This document shows positions 21,584 through 33,600 of a stretch of 64,000 nucleotides of DNA, one piece after another (positions within the stretch are counted from its first letter, which is position 1; each line of letters begins with the position of its first letter). This DNA comes from Didymodactylos carnosus (taxonomy: Eukaryota > Rotifera > Eurotatoria > Philodinida > Philodinidae): NCBI GenBank assembly GCA_905250885.1, contig CAJNOQ010000058.1, forward strand, positions 23,183 through 87,182. The letters run 5' to 3'. The notes beneath the pieces were generated by a model that worked only from the letters and a program-made list of their open reading frames with translations, was not told the DNA's origin and searched no databases. A program made the position numbers and the translations under genes.

Positions 21584-22779
21584 TATTCTCCAAAGCAGTT
21601 AAAAAGTAAATGCAAAACTTACCAGTAATGACATATAAAGTTTTCATAGTTATTTATTCGTCTATACTTGACACAGTCAACAAAAATATGAAATGTGGAT
21701 CTGCTTTAACAGATCTTATATATATTTGTGCTGTATATATTAAAAATGATTTCTCTCTCTCTCTCTATCTTTCTCGCTTTCTCGATATTTACCAAAAAAC
21801 ACTAATCAAAAACTTAATGCTGTATGCACTTTGATAACAACATGTGTTCTATACATTTACAATGGTTAACTCTACTGGATTCTTGAGAATTTCTACACGA
21901 ATACACATATATCAATACTGTATAAAACAGATAAAAACTATGGATGAAAAATAAATAAAGATAACATTGTCATTCAATATCAAATGTGTAATATGGTGTT
22001 ATTTAGCTTCCTTTTTCTCGATAAATATAAATAAATTGACTATTTTTTTCGTTTTGGCCTTCGATTTGTTAATGCGCATATTCCAAAGCTTCCAAGTGGT
22101 TTTAAAATAACTATGTTCAGTGACAATGAACATTCGTCACATTGAAGACAAAAATGAAAAATATTCCATGAATACACTATGAGACCTTCATCGAAAAAGT
22201 GAACAACGAAATGAAACGGAAAATCAACATTACCACGGAGAATTACTTGTTTTGTCGCCAAAATTTGATACATTATAATATAATACTGATATGCAGATCA
22301 AACGAAGTTAATGGTCCTGAATAATAGAGTAATAGTAAGCAAGCAGATGTGTGAAGAATTTGCGAAAAAAAAACTTTTTCCTGTAAACAAATTTTATTAT
22401 TGACAAGGAATCTAGCAAATAGCAATCTAGCAGATATCTCTTTCTACATAAGATATCCCATGTACGGCACAGTTATTCGTCTCAGCGCATCAACAGAAAA
22501 GAACAGAAAGATATACATGTGCAAAAAGAGACATTCCCTTATTTGCTAGTTCTCTATTATCATTTCCATCGATAGATGAAAACTTCTTAGAGAAGAGATT
22601 GTTTGCAATAGAGTGTGCTTGTGGTGAAATTATAACTAGCTTTATCAACCATCTGCAAGTACTATCAGGGAGTACTACGCGGAGGCTAATGGGCTATAGT
22701 CTGTGACATTCTGATTTAGCCTAATAGGATACCAAACATCTGTAATCTTCTAAGCTACCGATCGACGTACACAGCGAAA
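21584..22779. other. intergenic, no confident gene
   Basis: A minus-strand open frame at 22040-22273 (77 codons, ending NRRPKRKK) has no recognised domain and may be chance. A CT dinucleotide run lies near 21753. Confidence 0.35.
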
Positions 22780-22905
22780 AGGAAATTCTGTTATGTTTTC
22801 TGTAACCGAATGTAAAAAGAATATTCTTAAAGAAACGTTTTTAGTTAGAACAATAAAGGAGTGGAACGGTCTTCCTAATTCTGTAGTTTTATCATCCACC
22901 GTAAA
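22780..22905 (+). pseudogene. LINE reverse-transcriptase ORF, C-terminal relic
   Basis: The frame encodes VRTIKEWNGLPNSVV, the conserved end of many non-LTR retrotransposon ORF2 proteins (compare RTIxxWNxLP). It stops being coherent where the element at 22906 begins and may resume at about 23852 (NLKQHL), so the LINE tail appears split by that insertion. Only a fragment is left. Confidence 0.65.
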
Positions 22906-23848
22906 CCCAGGCACAAAAATAGTGGCCCTAAAACGCGTTTTTTCTCGTTTTTAACGATCAAAAAACGCGTTAAAAGCGAAGGAAAACGCGTTCAAACAGC
23001 CTTTTGAACACTTTAGAAACGCGTTACTTTTGCGTTAAAAACGTACAAAAAAAACCGTTTTCAAACGTTCTAAAACGCGTTTCAGATGAAGCATTTAACG
23101 CGTGTTTTGCTCGTTAAAAACGGAATAAAAACGCGTTTCGGGATCGAGTCTGCAACTCCTGAATCGTTCCAGAATTTTCGTTAAGCCAAAGGTGAGACTT
23201 AGCCACCCAGTGGGACTTGGTCTAAAAAGTGAAAGTCTATAATAAAGGAAGTACAAAACTAATGATCTAAAACTGAAAAAGAATGAAAAGACGATGATAT
23301 TTCATATCACCGGATCGAAAAGTTTTAAAAGCTTGTTCGGTCAAAACCGATTGCAGATTCATCTTCTCCATGGTTGATTATGTACGCAATAACTTTTGGA
23401 TCGGGGTACTTTAGAAAAAAAATTTTCCATGGTCTTGCTCAAAAATTTTTCAAAAAGTTACCGTATGGTACCAAAGGCAAAACGATGTCGAAAAATGTTT
23501 CTAAAGTACTCCGATTCAGAAGCTATCGCGTACCACATAATCAACCATGGAGAAGACTAATCTGCAATCGGTTTTTGACCGAACAAGCTTTTAAAATTTT
23601 TCGATTCGGTGATATGCCTTCGATATTTCGAGTGTGTTTATATACTCGGCTGGCCGCAAAACAAGACAGTGAATAATTAGTTGCGTTTTTCAACCGTTAA
23701 AAGCGAAATAAAAATGCGTGAGAACGGAAAATGAAACAGACATTTTCAAACGCGTTTACACGCGTTGTATCCCATGGAAAACGGGTCAAAAAACGGGAGT
23801 TTTGTAACGCATTTTTTTACCGTTTCTAACGATTTTTTGGTGCCCGGG
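22906..23848. mobile_element. ACGCGTT-rich MITE inserted in a LINE relic
   Basis: Ends are CCCAGGCACAAAAA and, inverted, CCCGGGCACCAAAAAA. AAA flanks both sides, a possible 3-bp duplication. The interior is packed with AACGCGTTT-type palindromes in both orientations (22930-23140, 23690-23830) and contains the foldback at 23303-23625. No transposase is found. Confidence 0.65.
23303..23625. repeat. foldback element nested in the MITE
   Basis: The arms start CATATCACCGGATCGAAAAG and, inverted, CATATCACCGAATCGAAAAA, and stay alike for about 100 bp, including AAAAGCTTGTTCGGTCAAAA and CTTCTCCATGGTTGATTATG. The spacer is about 110 bp. An older relative is at 6505-6770. Confidence 0.75.
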
Positions 23849-23969
23849 AAATGTTCTGCCATTAACCTAAAACAGCATTTATCGTGTGATGTAGAGCCCA
23901 CGTCTCTACATATTTGTTCACTTAATTTTCTTTATTTTTATACCTATTGTATAGATAAATTCATATAGG

Positions 23970-25190
23970 TACGACATCTTTACAAGAGATGTATTAATTT
24001 ACGTCGCTTTTGTGGCAATGCTTGTTAAGTTTGTTTTCTCTTTTCTGCATGTGCGTTCAACTTTACTAAATAAATATATGTTATGTTATATTATTTCATT
24101 TTTTTCTCTATCTCTTATTCTTTGAGCGTTTCTAAACGTTGACGAGAATAATTTTTTAATGATTCTTAGTGTACCTGCATTTATAACGCGTCATAACCAG
24201 TCATTATATTATTTTATTTTAAGCTAAATTTTTTTGAAAAAGCTTTTCTAACCCAGTGATTTCTGAAATTTTTTCAGCATGATATAGTCCTATATTCCAA
24301 ATTTTTAGGAATGGGGTTTAAAATTTATAACTGAATGTAACAAAGGTTCAAGATAAAAAAATATTATCTAAACTAGAGGTGCTACCATTTGGGCCTTTTA
24401 TTGTTAAATATGACAAAAAACATGATACTAACGTTATTATGTCTAATATGTATTTAGCATTGCAATCTCCTGTTTCATGCGTCAATATCAATTAGTTATC
24501 TTAAAGAATAATCTTCGTATACATTTATTTGTTTACATAGATACTTGATGCACGTTAAGTATACATATTTCCAGTAAAATTAATGGATTGGTTTGTCTAC
24601 TTTTTATTAGTTGTAGTAGTATTAATCGACAACGATACGGGTGAAAAAAGGGATTATTGCATTTTACACTTTGACATTGATTATTGTTGAGAATATAATT
24701 GCTATATATAGTCGTCGCTAATTATTATTAATCAAACAAACGGATAGACATCACCTTATGCTTATCTTATTGTATTCAAACATATGAAAAACTATGTTTT
24801 CTTCTATCATAATCATACAATTTAGCTACATAGAATGTCGCGGTCCCTTTTACGAATTTTCAATTATTCTTTCATATTATAAGTCTGTTTTGCTTTCCTG
24901 ATGAACAACCGATGCTTTTTCTATCGGTTATATCATCTTTATTGATTTTATCGTCCGAGTTTACTGAAGCCGCTTTTTGCTTCCACGTATAGACGAACTT
25001 TTTTTCGCTAAAACTAAATAAAATACGACAGAAATTTTGCAACACTTTGTGAATAAATAGCCTCAGCGATTTTAAACAAATTATAGCAAGATCTGCTGAT
25101 GCAAAGGTAGTATAGTTTTCGAAATCTTGTACACAACATCACCAGTGTTTTTATCATCATCTCACGCACGAACAGCAAGCAGCCGACCCT
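23970..25190. other. intergenic, nothing recognised
   Basis: AT-rich; no domain-bearing frame and no clear repeat. Confidence 0.4.
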
Positions 25191-25442
25191 GAGACGACGA
25201 CAAAACAGCATCATTTAGCGGTGGCCATAGGTGAATGAGCGTAACTGATTGCGGTCAAATTTTCATTTAGATAAAATCGTGAGAAATATCTGTCGAACTT
25301 ATTACTTATTACCAATACATTAGTCTGCACATCGCTTCGGCACGCAGTTGTCATGATTTCATCTAAATGGAAATTTGCCAACAATTAGTCACGCTCGTTC
25401 ACCTGTGACTGCCACCAAATGATGTTATTTCGTTGTCGTCTT
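25191..25442. repeat. foldback repeat with about 90-bp arms
   Basis: 25191-25279 and 25352-25442 are inverted copies (landmarks GACGAC, AGCATCATTT, GTGAAYGAGCGT, CATTTAGAT) at moderate divergence. No coding content. Confidence 0.7.
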
Positions 25443-25554
25443 AAGGATACCCACCGCCCTCTTTTTTGACCCTGTTTGAAATTTATACCAGAGATAGTAC
25501 AGAATTTTCTGACATGTTCTTCTATGGCTTTTCTGGAAAACTCTAGTTTTCATC

Positions 25555-25857
25555 AGGTCACATTATGATCCCTCCAAAAGATGGTATGGTCGAGGTGAAA
25601 ATTTTACCACAGATACTTTAGGCCCTATCTCAGATTTGTTTTTTTCTTTTCGAAAAATATACTTTCCTTCTCGAGATATACGAAAAGTACTAAAAATTCT
25701 GTGTAAAAAACCGGTTTTTTATTTTGAAAATCTTCTCACATCTAAAGTTGAAATCGAAAACGCTTAAATAAAAGGAACCTCAGATAGGGTCTAAAGTATC
25801 TGGGATAAAAGTTTGAGCTCGATCGAACCATTTTTTCGAGGAGTCGTAATGTGACCC
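25555..25857. repeat. foldback repeat with about 80-bp arms
   Basis: 25555-25635 and 25778-25857 are inverted copies (landmarks GGTCACATTA, CAGATACTTTA, CCCTATCT). It lies directly upstream of the leucine-rich-repeat pseudogene and may have removed its 5' end. Confidence 0.65.
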
Positions 25858-26114
25858 GCTTGAAGGGACTATCGAAAAAATGCCTAGTGAGAAAAACACA
25901 TTGTACAACGGGCTGTGTTTTTCAGGGCATTTGCGGTGATGCTTATACCTCCACGAAAACTCATCAGAAAATTCTGAAAGACGTCTCATTTTGAAGAGCA
26001 TACTTTGTTCTCTCATGCTATGTATAAGAAAAAGTTTTGAATATATAAGAACTACTTATAACTCTACTTAGAAAAGTTGAGAAAAATTTACGAACCTAAA
26101 CAATTGAGATTTTC

Positions 26115-27299
26115 TAGGCATTGATGAACAACGATACGTTAAAGAAACTTTCTCTGAACTATTGTCATTTGTACGATGATACTACGATGATGATCCCAAA
26201 AATGTTGCATACAACTACATCTCTGGAGTTACTCGATCTTAGCGCCAATTCACATCTCTCCTTCGACCGCGCCAAGCTTCTTGCAAGCGTTCTGCGCGCC
26301 AGTCGCAATCTGCGAACATTAGCTCTTCGAAACAGTGATTTCGAACATGACAAATACAAACGATACTTGCACAGTTTGATCACACCCGCACGGTCAATTA
26401 GTGTTATTGCATACAACAGTCAGTGTGACGGTGAAATGAAACTGCATAAGTATAGATTCGAACTATTTGCGGCATTGTTTCTTGATTCGACTAGCATCGA
26501 AGAGCTGAAAATCGGGAGCAAAAGGTGGACAATGAATTTACCGACGTCTCTGAACATGAGTGGGGAATGTGCATCGATGCACACGCTTGATATTAGTGAC
26601 TTTGCGATCCAGAATGTTTCTGATCATTTTCTGAACTCCATAGCACAGAATCTGACAAATTTTTTGCATGAACTGTTGCGATGTGAGTGACCGTGATTTA
26701 TGGTGCATTATTTCTGCATTGACAACGCAACGAAAATTACAATCGCTCAAGCTGCATTCACTAGAGAGGGCATCCTTTGGTGGCGATAAATTCGAATCTA
26801 CATACGTCGAACTCGCGCGAATGATTCAATCGAATACGTTGCTCAAAAAATTGGAAGTCACCTCGTGTGTCTGGGAAACACCGGAGTTATCGCATTAGCC
26901 GAAGAATTGAAAGATAATAGTGTATTGGAAAAACTGAATTTCCAGTTTAACATGATTGGCACCGACGGAGCACTAGCGCTTTCTAAAGCTCTTCGATATA
27001 ACAACACACTGATTGAGCTCAACGTTTCTTACAATCCCGCAATTGGCCGAGAGAGTCTTTTTCCCATGTTGGAAAGTTTAAAAACGAATGTAGCTTTGAA
27101 ACAACTCAAGATTTCTGGTTCCTTGAATCGTAAAAAGAAGAGACACGAGCAGGAACAAATCCAGCATGCCATTCGTGAACTCTCTCATATCAATGAGTTC
27201 GTCAGTCTCATTTTACTGTGGAGGATAATTTCAATAGTATCTTCACCATATTATTCAAGACCTTTTTTAGAACCACTTCTAACTGTATTCGTTTTGTAA
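26115..27299 (+). pseudogene. leucine-rich-repeat (RNI/NLR-type) protein, frameshifted remnant
   Basis: Repeating LRR units can be read: LKKLSLNYCHLYDD, LELLDLSANSHLSFD, LRTLALRNSDFEHD, then GVIALAEELKDNSVLEKLNF and GALALSKALRYNNTLIELNV, the ribonuclease-inhibitor style found in NLR-like and related proteins. The frame is 0 from 26115, shifts at about 26670-26690, and returns at about 26865-26890, so two compensating indels break it. The first codons follow TTTTCTAG, a likely splice acceptor, so upstream exons are missing. No nucleotide-binding domain is in view. Best read as a decayed, 5'-truncated gene. Confidence 0.7.
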
Positions 27300-28985
27300 A
27301 GCAAGTCTTTCTGATCATTTCAATTTAAAGACACTTTAGACTCGGCTAGGCTTGACAGAATATGAGATGAAATACTGAAAGTCGCTTGAGATAACCGATG
27401 TCGAGAACGTTTGTTGTGTTTTAATTAACTTACATCTGTTCACCGTAAGCCCACAGTGGAATTCGAAGAGAGATTTAGGAGCCAGCACCTCTTTGCCCCC
27501 CCCCCTCTGGTCGGGAATTCGGTGAGTGAATATACGAATATGGACTTCACAGTGAAGTGTACTATGTACTTGACTGAGCGTGCATAGAAAAAAGCAATTT
27601 CAAAGGAACAGCAAGTCAAACGCGACCAACCTCAAATGTTAAGAGAGGATTCTCGAGAAACTTGAACATTCTCCCAGAGCGCCAAGTGGCCGAAAAGATC
27701 TTTGCACAACTTAGAATTTCTGTGAATTCTAAAATAATCTAGGAGCATCATTTTGAAGTTCTGTCTTTCTCAAAGACTTGTCAGGAGCACATGTAGAATT
27801 GAATGTGGATCGAAAGACTCTAAGTGATCATACTGAAAATCCGAACCGACCATTCGGCAAAGCGTGACCAGTAAACTAAGTATTTTTATGTTCCAATATT
27901 GAGCGCAGGATGAGATGAGAAAATGTATCCATTTGAAACTCTCACCGATTCTTATAGTGATGTCTTTTTTAGCAGACGTCATTGTTTGTTAAAAAACTGC
28001 TTCAATGTATTATCTCATTCGATATACAATTTGAAAGAACATGACGATGCGCCTCCTCTGCGTATAAAAGACCCAGACGCGTCGCGTTCTGTCGAGAAAT
28101 ATGTTTTTTTGACGGATTTCAATATATCGAAAGCGCATCAAAACCAAAAAAGGCGCCTTTCGACTCCTTCAAGTATCGAAGGTTTCCTGAATATTTGACT
28201 CAAGTATTACAAAAGACACTCAAGGTATTCATCCCACAAAGAAATGAGAACTTTGACTCAATTTTCGATTTTTCGTTTTTTAGGCCAGAGTGTCTACTTT
28301 CAGAATATATGCCCATCTTAATGGTGAATGACTTGAATAAAAACTTCATCTGATCATAGTCAGTATTCTGGAAGTCACACCAACTGTTCATCATGCACAT
28401 CGCAAACTTGTTTGCCTTTTTCCTCACTTGTTACTTTTCTGAAATTAGGAATATCGATTTTCTTCCCATTTTGGAATGAACAGCAAAAATCGAAAGTTGA
28501 AATTCTGCAAAAGGGCGACGACAATCCCTTCATTCAAGTGTTTTTTATTTACTACATTATTTTGAGGGCTTCAAATAGTCGGCGACTCTAGATGAATGTT
28601 CCTAGCCAAAGCCTCCTTTCCAAATTTTTCACTTCCGAACACAAAACTTTGGTTGATTGAAACTTCGGCTGTGATCGATCCTTTCTAGTTATGACTGATA
28701 TCCATAAAAAATTTCAGCTTCATCGGTTGGTAGAGAGCCGAAATCGATTTCTGTGTGGGAGGCGATAAAGAACAATTGACTACTGGATGTTCCAAATGTT
28801 ATACGCTCTCTGAAGTTCCGTATTCTTTTTATATACTTTTTTTATATTTATCGGAAGAAAAGACAATAAATGAATGTTAATCACTATTAACGTTTTATTT
28901 GAAAAATACATGCAAGAAAATTTAGATTGAGTATCGGTAAGTAATACATTAATTTCTTTGGTTGTGTTATTCGACGCTCGCTGTT
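27300..28985. other. intergenic with possible decayed coding segment
   Basis: Between 27923 and about 28440 a plus-strand open frame (91 codons, containing EHDDAPPLRIKDPDASRSVEK) and a shifted continuation (containing CLLSEYMPILMVNDLNKNF) look protein-like but are not recognised. A C-run lies at about 27497-27506. Possibly a broken gene; low certainty. Confidence 0.35.
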
Positions 28986-30237
28986 AAAAAAAAGTCACAG
29001 TAAAAACGTGGCATCATGAAACTAATGTCACATTTTAACTGTAACTTTATATATACTTTATTAACGTTTTTTCTGTGGCAATGTCACATCCTAACGACAT
29101 CTAAAAACGGATTTTCCGTGACATCACTTTGCATTATTTAAAATAGACCAATGGGATGAAGATAATGAAGATATTTTTCCCGTTACATGTCACCGTAAAT
29201 TTGAAAAACGAAATGTCCGTGGTTTTCTCACCTACTTTTCTCTGAACCACATACAGAAGTTCGTCGATCATTGAGTAAGGTCCGTGAAATATGTTTCCTC
29301 GGAGCAAAAGCGATAAAAACATCTTTTAAAAAGAACTTTTCTTTAATTTCTTCAACGTAGTTCATAAAATAAGAAACGCAGAACAACAACGATGAAGAAG
29401 AAAGTAAAATTCGTCGTTATTGATATTATTGATAACGGCTAATGACTTTTCATGGCTAAATGTTTTTATCTGATACAAAGGAAAATGGCCGTATGCAATT
29501 TATTAAGTAACTCGACATTCTAGTATTTGCTTAAAACTACCATAAACCAACTCGTTTGTCTGACGATCGGACAAACAGACAGTTGTACCTCTGTGTGATA
29601 AAAGGGATTAAACCAATAAGATTAATTATCATGGCGAAATTAGTCCTGATCAGAAAAACGCGAAGCATAAATTTGAAAACGTGAAGTGGTCTTCTTCATT
29701 TTCGAAGTGAAAAACAGAGTAGGAAACGACTTTTACAAAGTAGAAGATCGCTTTGCTTTCGTAGAGACCACCAATCATTAGAAACATTGTCTAGCATTGA
29801 GATGACGCTGAAAATCTGTGATTTGAAACGGGAAAAATGTGACAATGTGACGCGACAAAAAAAATGCGACTGCAAGAGTTGACGCAAAAACGTTGAAAAT
29901 AACGTTTTTTTCCGGATGTCACGATAAACCCATTTCAATCAACGTTAAAAAAGTTGAAGCTAACGATAAAAGTGTGACGTCCCGAAAAAGCAACAATTTT
30001 AATGTGACTTTGCCACGGATTTTACGTGACTACTTTTTACAGTGTAGCGCAATACGAAAACCGTGACAGCAAGAGATGACAGTAAAAACGTTTAAAGTAA
30101 CGTTTTCTGCTAATTTCACGGTGAATCCGTTTCATTCAGCATTAAAAGTGTTGAAGTCAACAGCAAAAATGTGACACTGCAAAAACACAACATTTTTGCT
30201 GTGACTTTCCCACCGATTTCGTGTGACTTTTTTTGGC
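28986..30237. mobile_element. TIR element with AAAAAGTCAC ends and duplicated right end
   Basis: The left end reads GCTGTTAAAAAAAAGTCAC; the two right-hand segments end TTTTTACAGTG (about 30043) and TTTTTTTGGCAGTG (30240), which inverted give CACTGTAAAAAG and CACTGCCAAAAAAAGTCAC. The last 190 bp (about 29860-30043) recur as a diverged tandem copy at 30058-30240. Repeated ACGTTTTT and AATGTGAC motifs fill the interior. No transposase is seen. Boundaries are approximate. Confidence 0.55.
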
Positions 30238-30617
30238 AGTGCCGCTGTTGTTTTCTTATGAGTTGCAACAGCAATGTCTTGCTGATTGGATCATACATTC
30301 ACTAATCATTTTATTTTACTGTAACAGAATGACTCATCTACAGATCATAATAACGTCTGATTTCTCAACTAAATAGAGATCTGTTTTCCTGTCCTAGTTT
30401 CACATATTTCATCTCATTCTCAGTCAATAAATAAAGTCTCACGTTTCTTCTGATATTTTAAATTGGTTCGAACAAGTCAGCTATGTTTTAGAAATAGACT
30501 TTGTTTTGTAAGAGGAGCGTTATTGGATTTGCGCGTATTTTAGTTGTCTTTTTATAAAATATCAGCACTTATTTTTGAAAGAGTTATCAACGACCATTAT
30601 TTTATTTTAGATAAAAG

Positions 30618-33600
30618 ATGTCATCTGGACCGTCGAAAATCAGTAGAAGTTTACCTCATTTACAAAATTTAATAAAACGTGATCCAGAGGCGTACAAAGA
30701 AGATGTACGTGAATAGTTCTCCTATTATTATATGTTTAAATTTTTATTCTCTTGCTTATTTGTTTTAGTTCAAATTGCAATATTTAAATTTTGAAAGTCA
30801 GTTCGTGGAATTAATGACGAAACCAGATATATGGAGTAAAACATTAGCCGAACAAATAACGTTTATTGCACAAGTAAGAAAGTGTCTAGTGGAAATAGAC
30901 CAGTTTAAAAGACAGTGCCAATAATCGCGTTCCTTTTTCACAACAGTCAATTTATCTGTCATGATTATCTTTTCTGTCCTCTAGGTTGCTCAATGCTATC
31001 GTGACGAGACAAAAAATGTGTCACAAATGTTTATGGATGTACTGAAACTGTATTCAACCGTTTTGAATCGCGATATGCGTTTAATCTTGGTTCGTGCATT
31101 AATATTAATGCGTAATCGTAATTTAATCGGATGTCAGGAACTAGCAGAAGTATTTTTTCGTCTATTACGTGTACAAGATCGTTTACTAAAAGCACATATT
31201 CAAACACATATTATTAATGACATCAAACGAATTAATCAAAAACATAAAAATCTAAAACTAAATAGTGTACGTATAGACAACATTGTAAATTTAATCGATA
31301 AAAATACACTCCTGTTCATTAGCCATCAAAATGATGCTAAACTGATCCGTCGTGAACACTAAACGCGTTAATTTTGTTTTTTTTGTTTAGTTGAATCTAA
31401 GTTTTTTGACACAAATATGCTCCCTTCTATTTTCTTATTTATTTTCTTTTTAGACATTACAAAATTTTATGTATACCGTTATAAAAGAGAATAATCCAGC
31501 AGCAGTCAAAGTATCGCTGGTAATTATTCAAACTAATACGATTCCCTACTCTAAAACTATGTTTATGTACGTACGTTTTCTCTTACAGGATATAATGGTT
31601 GATTTATATCGTAAAAATATTTGGAATGATGCAAAAACCGTCAATATTATTGCAAATACATGTTTTTCAAAAATAACTAAAGTAAATGCGATTTTTTCAC
31701 TCTCGCTGGTATACTATCGTTCTTGTTTCTTTTTAAGATTCAAGTAGCGGCCGTGAACTTTTTTCTTGGAACTAGTAAAGCTCAAGACGAAAATTCAGAT
31801 TCAGATGATGTATGATATATTCAAGTTAAACTCCTGGTCATCTATATAACATGTCTGTTTTTGGTCTAGGATGATAAACCAACTAGAAAAGAAATTTTAT
31901 TATCACATCGTGTTGGAAAAAAATCAGAAAAACGAAAAAAACGAACAGAAAGAGCATTAAAATTGTTAACGGTACGTAAATACCACTCGATACTTAATAA
32001 ACTTCGTTTAGGCGAAGAAAACAACAAGATTGAAGGAGTTTATAGAAAATGCTTCGTAGTTGTATCAGAAAAGTGTTTTTGTCAAAATTTCTGGAGTGCC
32101 AGCGACTCTAGGCTAAAGTTTATAAGAATATCAAGAGGTTTATTGTTACATTTGTCCGACAAAACCGACAAGTACCGAATTAAAGATAGATCCGTTAATA
32201 TGATAGAAGATTCTTACATTGTAAACTTTCAATGTGCAATTCAGCGGGTTGTTTCTTTTAGAAACAATCGAAGAAGAAAAAAGTCGAAATATTTAATTAT
32301 TCTGCTCTTCACTTGTTATATGATCCACAAGGTAAGTTTGAAGGCACATCTCTCGCTTGGAAACACTATGTCATGTGTTCATTTTTCTAGATTTTTCTGA
32401 GAAACTTTTTCGTCTATTAGAAACATCGAATGAACGTTTTGAAGTCAAATTACTTTTACAAGATTTAATCTCACGTCTCATTGGTTTACATCATTTAATT
32501 TTACTAAACTTTTATCCATATATTCAACGTTATTTGCAGCCTCATCAAAAAGAAGTAACAAAAATTTTACTGTTCATTGCACAAGCTGCCCATGATCTCG
32601 TGCCACCCGATATTTTGGAATCAGTGTGTAAAACAATTGCTATGAATTTTATTACTGAAAGAAATTCACATGAAGTCATGGCAGTTGGGTAGGTAAAGAT
32701 GTTTGTTTACACAATCGAATACTGTGATATATAGAAAGAAATGTATGATAAGATCCATCTTACAAAACAATTCAGCTTACATTTTGTTTTTAATAGTTTG
32801 GAAACGTTTTAAAATACAAGTTGAAAGATCTCAAACAGTTGGATGTTAATTGTCTGATTTTGTTTTCCCAATATTAATTCGTTTCTGCTTATAATTTTAG
32901 TCTGAATACAATTCGTGAAATATGTAGCCGTTCTCAGTTAGCAATGAACATGGATTTACTTCACGATTTGGCGAAGTACAAAACATACCGAGATAAATCC
33001 GTATCCGCATCAGCTAGATCATTAATACAGTTGTTCAGAGAAAAAAATCCACGTTTACTAGAAAAGAAAGATCGAGTAAGGTTGTTACAATACTCTGGTA
33101 TCATCTCGCGTAACTGTATTTTATTTATATTTCTAGGGTAAACCAACTATAGCACAACGTGAGTTGAAACCATTACAATATGGAGAATCAGATGCTAAAA
33201 CATATTTACCCGGTGCCGAATTATTACAAAGTAAATATTAAAAAAAGTTAGTTTGGATGATGAATGATGCTTTTGGCTCTTTCAGAAGATGAGAATAACA
33301 CGAAAGAAATGGACGAATCGAGAGATAAAGTGAAGAGTGACGAAAGTGAAACGGATGATGACGATGATGATGATGATGAAAAAGGATGGATCGATGTTTC
33401 ACATTCAGATAATGAGACAGATACAGAAGAAAACGAAGAAAACGATCAAGTAAGACGTTTCCCTACGTTTATACTCATTTAAGTTTTCTCAGCAGTTATT
33501 GTGAATCTGTTAGAACCATTTTTTTAAAAGTGTTTTTATGTAGTTTTCCATTCTCATTGGAAGTAATGATTTGCCTAAAACTCTTGAAAAATACGATCGC

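Noticed and set aside
33352-33450. GATGAT-rich stretch as a microsatellite
   Set aside because: It is the in-frame acidic tract of SDAD1.
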